A DNA stretch of 10,051 nucleotides from assembly GCA_900752275.1 (NCBI GenBank), contig CAADUS010000078.1:1-10051 (forward strand), in the 5' to 3' direction. Positions within the stretch are counted from its first letter, which is position 1. Each line of letters opens with the position of its first letter. Below the pieces are notes generated by a model, which saw nothing but the letters and a program-made list of their open reading frames with translations, was not told the DNA's origin and searched no databases. A program made the position numbers and the translations under genes. The DNA comes from an uncultured Collinsella sp. (GTDB lineage Bacteria; Actinomycetota; Coriobacteriia; Coriobacteriales; Coriobacteriaceae). Of the stretch, positions 1 through 4,921 are shown one piece after another.

Positions 1-66
1 GGCCGTAAGCCCGCCGCCCGCCTGCGCGGGGCGACCTCGGGCTGCATGTTTGTGGGAATCAGCTAA
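1..66 (+). CDS. C-terminal fragment of an unidentified gene (partial)
   Basis: The frame is open from the first base of the window and ends at TAA 64-66, giving the last 21 residues of a protein. The tail is basic and then hydrophobic (RLRGATSG followed by CMFVGIS). This resembles the end of a small membrane protein; LysE-type translocators often finish with a similar basic-then-SG-hydrophobic stretch, but 21 residues cannot settle a family. It lies 15 nt upstream of the pseudouridine synthase start on the same strand, so the two are probably co-transcribed. The reading as a real gene rests on the open frame, the plausible stop position just before a ribosome binding site, and the tight spacing. 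Confidence 0.4.
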   Translation, partial: GRKPAARLRGATSGCMFVGIS

Positions 67-81
67 CCGAAAGGCTTACAC

Positions 82-741
82 GTGAACGAAGAACCTCAAG
101 TCCTCTACTGCGATGCCTGGCTCATGGCCATCGATAAGCCCGCCGGCATGATCGTCCACGGCGACGGCACCGGTGAACGCACACTTACCGACTACGCCAG
201 CGACCTGCTGCTGGCGATGGGCGACGGCTTTGCCGCGACCGACATGCAGCCGCTCAACCGCCTGGACCGCAACACCACCGGCGTTGTGCTGTTCTCGCTC
301 GACAAGCAGACGCAGCCCGCCTTTGACCAGATGGTGAACGACCACGCCTTCGAAAAGCACTATCTGGCGCTGGCCGAGGGCAAGATTGACTGGAACGAGA
401 AGCTCATCGACAAGCCCATCGCCCGCGACCGCCACGACAGCCGCAAGATGCGCGTCGGCGCCAGCGGCAAGCCGTCGCAGACGCGCGTGAAGGTGCTCAA
501 GCGCCTTAAGAGCCGCCGAGGTCTGCCCACGCGTTCGTATATCGATGTCGAGCTGCTCACCGGCCGCAAGCATCAGATTCGCGTCCACCTGGCCAGCGAG
601 CATCACCCCCTGGTCGGCGACGACCTGTACGGCACTGCTCGCCCCTGTGGATTGATGCTCCACGCCCACAGCGTGTCCTTTACGCATCCCGTAACCGGCG
701 AGCACATCCACATCGAAGCCCCCTGCCCCTGGGAGCCCTAA
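82..741 (+). CDS. RluA-family RNA pseudouridine synthase, short form without S4 domain
   Basis: Predicted to isomerise uridine to pseudouridine in ribosomal or transfer RNA; the exact target cannot be read from sequence. The start is GTG at 82, preceded at 69-74 by GAAAGG with 7 nt spacing. The 219-residue protein begins directly with the catalytic fold (VLYCDAWLMAIDKPAGM, residues 8-24), so the N-terminal S4 RNA-binding domain of RluC/RluD-type enzymes is absent and the length is near the RluA minimum. The motif LNRLDRNTTG (58-67) is the family catalytic motif, with Asp62 as the predicted nucleophile; the usual His before RLD is Asn here. GRKHQIRVHLA (161-171), GDDLYG (179-184) and LHAHSVSFTHP (193-203) are the other conserved blocks. 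A terminator-like hairpin begins at its stop codon. The family call is very secure. Confidence 0.93.
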   Translation: MNEEPQVLYCDAWLMAIDKPAGMIVHGDGTGERTLTDYASDLLLAMGDGFAATDMQPLNRLDRNTTGVVLFSLDKQTQPAFDQMVNDHAFEKHYLALAEGKIDWNEKLIDKPIARDRHDSRKMRVGASGKPSQTRVKVLKRLKSRRGLPTRSYIDVELLTGRKHQIRVHLASEHHPLVGDDLYGTARPCGLMLHAHSVSFTHPVTGEHIHIEAPCPWEP

Positions 742-780
742 ACCACCACAAAGGGGACAGGCACCTTTGTGGTAGTTTTG
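741..780 (+). terminator. Terminator-like hairpin, also a GGGGACAGG REP-like element (copy 1)
   Basis: Arms AACCACCACAAAGG (741-754) and CCTTTGTGGTAGTT (764-777) pair over 14 bp with one mismatch around the loop GGACAGGCA, and are followed by TTTG, so the right arm and tail contain a TTTT run. The left arm overlaps the last base of the pseudouridine synthase stop codon. Position and shape suit an intrinsic terminator for the plus-strand gene. The same sequence recurs at 1111-1150, so it is also a member of a dispersed palindrome family; the core GGGGACAGGCACC is shared with the elements at 3185-3561 in altered form. Confidence 0.7.
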
Positions 781-810
781 CCGCAATGGCTCAGCCGCGG
801 TCCCAAAACG

Positions 811-1026
811 TCTCGACCTGTAACAGTTAGAACCCATTCTCCGGTCTATCTGTTACAGATCGAGACATTCGAATCCTCCTCAAGGGAAAATCTCGATCTG
901 TAACAGTAACTCGGCAAAATCCGTCCCAGATGTTACAGATTGAGAAAAAGGGACGGCGCGGTTCGGAAGTATCTCAATCTGTAACACCTAGCCCACTTTT
1001 AACGGTCCAGTTGTTACAGACTTAGA
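811..1026. repeat. Array of six 15-bp repeats in alternating orientation with a 40-bp period
   Basis: Six copies of TCTCGATCTGTAACA or its complement start at 811, 851, 891, 931, 972 and 1012, so the steps are 40, 40, 40, 41 and 40 bp. Orientation alternates strictly: forward at 811, 891, 972 and reversed at 851, 931, 1012. The 25-26 bp spacers are all different. Written in forward sense the copies are TCTCGACCTGTAACA, TCTCGATCTGTAACA (twice), TCTCAATCTGTAACA (twice) and TCTAAGTCTGTAACA. The identical copies are neighbours (851 with 891; 931 with 972) and form perfect 15-bp inverted repeats. The array lies between convergent genes, so it is not an ordinary promoter region. TGTAACA all by itself is constant in every copy. 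No function is known to me; candidates are a multi-hairpin RNA, a protein-bound array or a mobile or REP-like cluster. Confidence 0.9.
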
Positions 1027-1042
1027 CAAACCGGCAGACAAC

Positions 1043-1080
1043 GAAAGCGACAACACCCGTGATGGACGTTGCCGCTTTTC
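1043..1080 (+). terminator. Possible intrinsic terminator after the repeat array
   Basis: AAAGCGACAAC (1044-1054) pairs with GTTGCCGCTTT (1068-1078) over 11 bp with one mismatch (A1050/C1072), with a 13-nt loop, followed by TCTATT. The T tail is short. On the minus strand the tail is worse (TTTCGTTG), so termination of plus-strand transcripts is the better reading; it could still stall transcripts from both convergent genes. Confidence 0.5.
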
Positions 1081-1110
1081 TATTGAGAAAACTACTCGCT
1101 TTTTGTTACT

Positions 1111-1150
1111 AGCCACCACAATGGGGACAGGCACCTTCGTGGTAGTTTTG
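1111..1150. repeat. GGGGACAGG REP-like palindrome (copy 2, decayed)
   Basis: This repeats the element at 741-780: same loop GGACAGGCA (1125-1133), arms AGCCACCACAATGG (1111-1124) and CCTTCGTGGTAGTT (1134-1147), then TTTG. The arms now carry three mismatches and one G-U wobble, so the hairpin is weaker than copy 1. It lies 24 bp beyond the deoR-type stop codon. Read on the minus strand it is not followed by a T run, so it is not an obvious terminator for that gene. Confidence 0.65.
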
Positions 1151-1170
1151 GCCTTAGCCTGCCCCTGCTG

Positions 1171-1917
1171 TTAGACCGTGATGACGTTGTCCATTGCCCG
1201 GTACTTTGCGGGAACCTCGCCCGCGGTAATGATTATTGCGTCGCGAAAATCCGCGAACTTGACGGGCGCCACCATGCCAAATTTACTGGCATCCGAGATT
1301 ACGAAGCGTTTGGCCGTATGGCGCATCGAGATACGCTTTACTTGCGCTTCCTCGATATCGGGCGTTGTGAAGCCCTGCTCGGCGGCAATGCCGTTAGAGC
1401 CCCAAAAGCCACAGTTGAAGTTGTAGCGGTCTAGGGTTGCCAAGGCATCGGGGCCAACGAGCGCCTCGGTCTCGGGCTTGAGCTCGCCACCCAACACCAC
1501 AGTGCGCATGCCGCGCAGGGCGAGATGCTGAGCATGGAGCACGGAGTCGGTCACGTAGGTGACACCTTCAAGGTGTGGAAGATGCTCGATGAGCTTGAGC
1601 GTCGTCGAGCCCGAGTCGATGTATACAAAGCTCTCGGGCTCCAGAAGCGCCGCCGCACGGGCGCAGATACGCTCCTTGTCGTCGTTATGGAGGTCGCTGC
1701 GCTCATTGAGCGTTAGGTCGCGCGTCACGTGCGCGCGTTCAAGACTCGTCGCTCCGCCGTGGACCTTGGCGATGCGGTGCGCTCGATCGAGCGTCTGCAG
1801 GTCGCGCCGAATGGTAGACGCCGTCACGCCCAGGGTATCGGCAAGCTCTGGCACAGTAACCGAGCCAGCCTGCTGCACCATCGACACAATCGCGTTGAGC
1901 CTATCTTCCGCAAGCAT
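1171..1917 (-). CDS. DeoR-family transcriptional regulator
   Basis: A 248-residue DNA-binding repressor of the DeoR/GlpR type, which sense phosphorylated sugars or related metabolites through a C-terminal domain. The N-terminal winged helix-turn-helix covers residues about 4-57: the helices run from VTVPELADTLG (20-30) through VTASTIRRDLQTL (31-43), and HGGA (53-56) follows, as is usual. The sensor domain shows DSGSTT (101-106), VLGGE (141-145), GSNGI (173-177) and SDASKFG (208-214). Length is standard. The ATG at 1917 follows GAGGAGGAG, which lies in the last codons of the upstream oxidoreductase gene; stop and start are separated by only 3 nt, so translation is probably coupled. Regulation of its own operon is the natural inference; the effector is unknown. 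Confidence 0.93.
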   Translation of the reverse strand: MLAEDRLNAIVSMVQQAGSVTVPELADTLGVTASTIRRDLQTLDRAHRIAKVHGGATSLERAHVTRDLTLNERSDLHNDDKERICARAAALLEPESFVYIDSGSTTLKLIEHLPHLEGVTYVTDSVLHAQHLALRGMRTVVLGGELKPETEALVGPDALATLDRYNFNCGFWGSNGIAAEQGFTTPDIEEAQVKRISMRHTAKRFVISDASKFGMVAPVKFADFRDAIIITAGEVPAKYRAMDNVITV

Positions 1918-1920
1918 CGC

Positions 1921-3000
1921 CTACTCCTCCTCGGGGTACACGACTCCCCAGTCGGCGCGGAGCTTGGTCATAAGCTCCATAACATCATAAGCATAATCCA
2001 GCAGCTCGCGCTTGGAGTCGTCGCCGGCAACCGCCTTCTCGAGGTCGGCCATCTCGTAGCACAGGGCATAAGCCTCGGTGCCGGCGTGGACCTCCTCGCG
2101 GTGGCCGTCCGCAGTCCACACAATGGTCGCGTGATCGGCACGCGGATACTCGTTGACCTCGATATAGCACTTGTCAAAGCTGATGACCGAGCGCTTGGGC
2201 TGCTTGGAGTGAAGCGTAAGACTCACAACACCCAGCTGCTGCTCGGCATTACGGCAGACGATGCCGCCCGCAACGTCAACGCCGGTCTCACAGGTGTTGC
2301 CCAGCGAAACGACCTCGGCTGGCTGGCTGGCCATAAACAGGCGCATGACGGACAGGGCGTATACGCCAATATCGAGCATGGCACCGCCAGCAAGGTTGCG
2401 ATTGTAGAAACGGTTGGTCAGATCGCCGTACTCCTTGTAGCTGCCAAAGTTGAGCTGAGCGAGGTTCATGCGGCCAAACTCAGCGGCATCCATGCGGCGG
2501 CGCAGCTCTTGATATAAGGGCATGTGGAGCACCGTTGTAGCGTCCATAAGGACCACGTTATGCTCGTCGGCAATGGCACGTGCCTCGTCGAGCTCGGCGG
2601 AGTTGAGGGTAATGGCCTTTTCGCAGAGCACGTGCTTGCCAGCTGACAGGGCGGCGCGCAGGTAGGTGATATGCGTGTTATGCGGAGTGGTGATATAGAT
2701 CGCGTCGATGTTAGGGTCGGCATAGAGGTCCTCGGCCGTTTCATAGACCTTCTCGATGCCATACTGCTCGGCAAAAGCTTGAGCCTTTGACAGCGTGCGA
2801 TTAGCGACGCCCGCAAGCTTGCGACCGGCAAGAGCGAGAGACTGGGCCATCTGGTTGGCGATAACGCCGCACCCAATCACAGCCCAACGAAGCTCGGGAG
2901 CCGTAAAGATATCATCGGGGAACGGCTTGCCCTGGACCGAAGCGAACGCTGCCTTTGCGGCTGCCGCGGAGTCGAGTGGAGCCTGCTTGGAATCTGCCAT
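1921..3000 (-). CDS. Gfo/Idh/MocA-family NAD(P)-dependent oxidoreductase
   Basis: Predicted cytosolic dehydrogenase acting on a sugar, inositol or related polyol; the substrate cannot be deduced. The Rossmann dinucleotide-binding motif is WAVIGCGVIANQMA (39-52) after an unusually long N-terminal stretch of about 36 residues rich in Ala. The strand end YITTPHNTH (102-110) and CEKAI (126-130) are present; Lys128 is the family's conserved EKP-type lysine, with Ala in place of Pro. The C-terminal domain contains GGAMLDIGVY (205-214). Total length of 359 is typical. The start ATG at 3000 is chosen because AGGAGG precedes it by 5 nt and no better start exists nearer the Rossmann fold. It is the first gene of a two-gene operon with the DeoR-type regulator, suggesting the enzyme's pathway is induced by the metabolite that regulator senses. 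Confidence 0.92.
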   Translation of the reverse strand: MADSKQAPLDSAAAAKAAFASVQGKPFPDDIFTAPELRWAVIGCGVIANQMAQSLALAGRKLAGVANRTLSKAQAFAEQYGIEKVYETAEDLYADPNIDAIYITTPHNTHITYLRAALSAGKHVLCEKAITLNSAELDEARAIADEHNVVLMDATTVLHMPLYQELRRRMDAAEFGRMNLAQLNFGSYKEYGDLTNRFYNRNLAGGAMLDIGVYALSVMRLFMASQPAEVVSLGNTCETGVDVAGGIVCRNAEQQLGVVSLTLHSKQPKRSVISFDKCYIEVNEYPRADHATIVWTADGHREEVHAGTEAYALCYEMADLEKAVAGDDSKRELLDYAYDVMELMTKLRADWGVVYPEEE

Positions 3001-3055
3001 ATGTGCCTCCTACATCGTGAAAAGTCTTTCATTTCTGACAGCTCTATATTCGCAC

Positions 3056-3180
3056 AAATACGCGTGTATGTGCGTGCTTTTGCGTGTATTACCGCTAAAT
3101 GGTCAAAATTCAGGAGTTAACGGCGCATATACACGTATACTCACGCAATCATACGCACGCAGCTACGCACAGATGCGCAT
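3056..3180. promoter_or_regulatory. Possible operator region upstream of the oxidoreductase-DeoR operon
   Basis: GCGTGTAT occurs at 3062-3069 and again at 3082-3089, exactly 20 bp apart. The inverted form ATACACG is at 3129-3135. Across the segment TGCGT appears at 3071 and 3081 on the left, and its complement ACGCA appears at 3143, 3153, 3157 and 3165 on the right, so the motifs face each other around about 3115. Such a clustered dyad just upstream of a gene pair that encodes its own repressor could be its operator. I could not identify a convincing -35 box, and the low complexity of the motif leaves chance as an alternative. Confidence 0.35.
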
Positions 3181-3184
3181 CACC

Positions 3185-3268
3185 TGATCCCCTGGGGACG
3201 GAGGAAAACGGATCATCTTTTACGCGGAAAGCTGTGATGATCCGTTGGGGACGGAGGAAAACGGATCA
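3185..3268. repeat. Two direct REP-like palindromes with GGGGACGGAGG core
   Basis: Copies lie at 3185-3215 and 3238-3268, 31 bp each, same orientation. Each starts TGATCC, has the core GGGGACGGAGGAAAA and ends CGGATCA. In the second copy the ends TGATCCGTT and AACGGATCA pair perfectly over 9 bp; in the first only TGATCC/GGATCA pair because CCT replaces GTT. These are short, non-coding and repeated, as expected for REP-type elements. No transposase lies in the window. Confidence 0.8.
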
Positions 3269-3377
3269 TTTGAGGCGTCGCACCAGCCAGCAGTTGCCCT
3301 TTTAACCGTTGCCTCACCGAGTTCGCAACAACGCACGAGCTGACCGACTGTCACGCCAGCCTTTCGTGCGCGCAACC

Positions 3378-3444
3378 ACTCATTTAAGTCTGTCCCCAAT
3401 GACTGCAAACAACGGCCACTCACTTAAGCCTGTCCCCAATGAGT
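3378..3444. repeat. Tandem pair of REP-like palindromes, 40-bp period, TGTCCCC core
   Basis: Two 27-bp units at 3378-3404 and 3418-3444 match at 24 of 27 positions. Each has arms of the form ACTCA(T/C)T and AATGA(G/C)T around TTAAG(T/C)CTGTCCCC. Read on the minus strand the core is GGGGACAG(A/G)CTTAA, the same GGGGAC core as in the other palindromes here but in different arms. Confidence 0.75.
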
Positions 3445-3477
3445 ACCGAAACGAACCCCATTCCAAATCATGCAAAA

Positions 3478-3561
3478 TGATCCCTTGGGGACGGAGGAAA
3501 ACGGATCATTAACGTCCGCAAGGGGGCCGTTGATCTGTTTTCCTCCGTCCCCAAGGGATCA
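3478..3561. repeat. Inverted pair of GGGGACGGAGG palindromes (BIME-like)
   Basis: A forward copy at 3478-3508 faces an inverted copy at 3531-3561; the two arms match at 30 of 31 positions, separated by 22 nt. In RNA or single-stranded DNA this makes a very stable hairpin. Each arm is itself a copy of the elements at 3185 and 3238. The inverted copy ends in the A run that is the T tract of the rplX terminator on the minus strand, so this palindrome abuts the end of the ribosomal operon. Confidence 0.8.
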
Positions 3562-3595
3562 AAAAAGGCCCGGGTGCCGTGGCATCCGGGCCTTT
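3561..3595 (-). terminator. Strong intrinsic terminator of the ribosomal operon after rplX
   Basis: On the minus strand AAAGGCCCGGATGCC (3595-3581) pairs with GGCACCCGGGCCTTT (3578-3564), about 14 bp including one G-U, with a very short loop, followed by a T run (3566-3561). It lies 27 nt beyond the rplX stop codon. This is a textbook rho-independent terminator and shows that the operon ends with L24. Confidence 0.9.
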
Positions 3596-3622
3596 GCTAG
3601 CAACTTAACTGTTGCGGGCAGC

Positions 3623-3928
3623 TTAGAACTTGTGGCCGCACTTCTTGCAGACGCGCAGCTTGTTCTTGCCGTCCTTCTCGTGACCGACGCGGGTAACCTT
3701 ACCGCACTCGGGGCAAACGAGATTGACATTGGAGGCGTCGATGGGAGCCTCCTGCGAAACGATGCCGCCCTGCTGGTTGGCAGCGTTGGGCTTGACGGCC
3801 TTCTTGACGACCGAAACGCCCTCGACAACGACCTTGTTCTCGGCGGGGAGAGCACGCAGGACAACGCCCTGCTTGCCGCGATCCTTACCAGAGAGAACCT
3901 GGACCTTATCGCCCTTCTTGATATACAT
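3623..3928 (-). CDS. rplX: Large subunit ribosomal protein L24
   Basis: An assembly-initiator protein that binds the 5' end of 23S rRNA and sits near the peptide exit. The 101-residue protein opens with a KOW domain, MYIKKGDKVQVLSGKDRGKQ (1-20). The C-terminal part carries a zinc ribbon with cysteines C72, C75, C94 and C97, the zinc-binding form of L24 found in many bacteria. The ATG at 3928 is preceded by AGGGGAG with about 7 nt spacing and lies 13 nt after the rplN stop. It is the last gene of the transcript here; the normal next gene, rplE, is absent and replaced by a terminator. Confidence 0.97.
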   Translation of the reverse strand: MYIKKGDKVQVLSGKDRGKQGVVLRALPAENKVVVEGVSVVKKAVKPNAANQQGGIVSQEAPIDASNVNLVCPECGKVTRVGHEKDGKNKLRVCKKCGHKF

Positions 3929-3941
3929 ATATCTCCCCTAA

Positions 3942-4310
3942 CTACAGGGTCTCGGGAGCGAGCGAGACGATCTTCATGTACTTCTTGTCACGAAGCTCGC
4001 GAGCGACGGGCCCGAAGATACGGGTGCCGACGGGCGAACCATCGTTGTTGATGACAACGCAGGCGTTCTCATCAAAGCGAATGTAGGAGCCATCCTTGCG
4101 GCGGATCTCCTTAACGGTGCGAACGACGACGCAACGGACAACGTCCTTCTTCTTGACGTTGGCGCCAGGGGTAGCCTCCTGGACAGCACCGATGAACACA
4201 TCGCCGATGCCTGCATAACGACGCTTGGAACCGCCAAGCACCTTGATGCAGCGAATCTTGCGAGCGCCGGAGTTGTCGGCGACGTTCAGCATGGTTTGCA
4301 TCTGAATCAT
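3942..4310 (-). CDS. rplN: Large subunit ribosomal protein L14
   Basis: A 122-residue 23S rRNA-binding protein at the subunit interface, contacting L19 and 16S helix 14. It begins MIQMQTMLNVADNSGARK (1-18), the universal L14 opening, and ends with RIFGPVARELR (97-107) and KYMKIVSLAPE (110-120). Length is exactly the family norm. The ATG at 4310 follows GGAGG at 4325-4321 with about 10 nt spacing. It is separated from rpsQ by 118 nt of structured leader, the place where the S10 and spc operons divide in E. coli. Confidence 0.97.
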   Translation of the reverse strand: MIQMQTMLNVADNSGARKIRCIKVLGGSKRRYAGIGDVFIGAVQEATPGANVKKKDVVRCVVVRTVKEIRRKDGSYIRFDENACVVINNDGSPVGTRIFGPVARELRDKKYMKIVSLAPETL

Positions 4311-4320
4311 GGTAGATGTT

Positions 4321-4426
4321 CCTCCGAACTAAGAACCGAAGAGAGGTGCGCTGCCTTTATACGGCTCGTGGTATGCAAGCCAGGCATACGCACATCTTCG
4401 GAAACGTACAAGTCGTAAGAGCGACT
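4321..4426 (-). promoter_or_regulatory. Structured leader before rplN-rplX, candidate ribosomal protein control element
   Basis: On the transcribed strand CCGAAGA (4401-4395) can pair with TCTTCGG (4342-4336), and next to it GTGCG (4393-4389) with CGCAC (4350-4346), a two-part stem with a small internal loop. Inside is the hairpin GTATGC (4389-4384)/GCATAC (4376-4371), which shares one base with that stem. A separate 5-bp hairpin AGTCG/CGACT sits at 4426-4411. A second TTCGG at 4328-4324 overlaps the GGAGG ribosome binding site, so CCGAA could pair there instead and hide it. Control of translation is inferred from these alternatives, not shown. Confidence 0.45.
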
Positions 4427-4428
4427 GC

Positions 4429-4689
4429 TTATTTAGCGCGCTCGACGACCTCGATGAGGCGCCAACGCTTCATCTTGGACATAGGACGGGTCTCCATAAC
4501 GCGGACGGTATCGCCCACGCCAGCCGTGCACTCCTCGTCGTGAGCGTGCAGCTTCTTGGAGCTGGTCATCATCTTGCCGTACTTGGGGTGACGCTTGCGC
4601 TCGGTGATGGTGACAACAATGGTCTTGGCACCGGAGACGGAGGTAACGACACCCGTACGGACCTTACGCGAGTTACGCGAATCAGTCAT
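4429..4689 (-). CDS. rpsQ: Small subunit ribosomal protein S17
   Basis: A primary 16S rRNA-binding protein of the body of the 30S subunit. The 86-residue sequence has the OB-fold start SRKVRTGVVTSVSGAKTIVV (7-26) and the S17 signature at residues 59-78, with GDTVRV, E66, RP and SKMKRW. The ATG at 4689 follows TAAGGAGAG with about 5 nt spacing, 16 nt after the rpmC stop. It closes the S10-type block before the 118-nt gap. Confidence 0.97.
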   Translation of the reverse strand: MTDSRNSRKVRTGVVTSVSGAKTIVVTITERKRHPKYGKMMTSSKKLHAHDEECTAGVGDTVRVMETRPMSKMKRWRLIEVVERAK

Positions 4690-4705
4690 GTTCTCTCCTT
4701 AGGTC

Positions 4706-4921
4706 CTACTCGGCGACAGCGGACTTCTCCGCTGCGATCTCGCGGGCGCGCTGCTCCGTGAGGACGCGAGCGATGTCCTTCTTCACGGTGTTGACGCGAG
4801 CGGTGTTGTCCAGCTGGCTGGTGGCCATCTGGAAACGAAGGTTAAAGAGCTCGGCGCGCATTTCCTTCAGCTTCTCAACGAGCTGAGCGTCCGAGAGCTC
4901 ACGAATCTCTGCGGGCTTCAT
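4706..4921 (-). CDS. rpmC: Large subunit ribosomal protein L29
   Basis: A small, helical 23S rRNA-binding protein near the exit tunnel that helps form the docking site for nascent-chain factors together with L23. The 71-residue protein begins MKPAEIRELSDAQLVEKLKE (1-20), followed by the conserved LFNLRFQMATSQLDNT (25-40) turn and a second helix with TVKKDIARVLTE (45-56). The start overlaps the rplP stop by one base (TAATG), and AAGGAGGAG lies within the rplP coding end, pointing to coupled translation. Confidence 0.97.
   Translation of the reverse strand: MKPAEIRELSDAQLVEKLKEMRAELFNLRFQMATSQLDNTARVNTVKKDIARVLTEQRAREIAAEKSAVAE

Larger units (their letters stand above)
3001..3622. other. Gene-free region between the oxidoreductase operon and the ribosomal operon
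   Basis: About 620 bases without a convincing gene. It holds, left to right, the oxidoreductase leader with an AT-rich patch (TATAGA on the minus strand, 3043-3048, a possible -10), an ACGCA/TGCGT-rich segment, two REP-like palindromes, a spacer at 3269-3377, a 40-bp-period tandem pair, an inverted pair of REP-like palindromes and the rplX terminator. The spacer carries a GTTGC/GCAAC hairpin but I see no other function in it. A 67-codon frame crosses it but is made partly of repeat sequence. Confidence 0.7.

Noticed and set aside
76..837. A 253-codon open frame on the minus strand opposite the pseudouridine synthase
   Set aside because: It is the antisense shadow of a gene with all family motifs, has no recognisable protein and runs into the repeat array; long antisense frames are common in GC-rich coding DNA.
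811..1026. A CRISPR array
   Set aside because: Repeats are 15 bp, not about 23-50, they alternate in orientation, spacers are only 25-26 bp and no cas gene is in the window.
3220..3423. A 67-codon minus-strand frame in the intergenic region
   Set aside because: Its first and last parts are made of REP-like repeat sequence, it starts at GTG without a convincing ribosome binding site, and it resembles no family I know. A remnant of a gene cannot be excluded.
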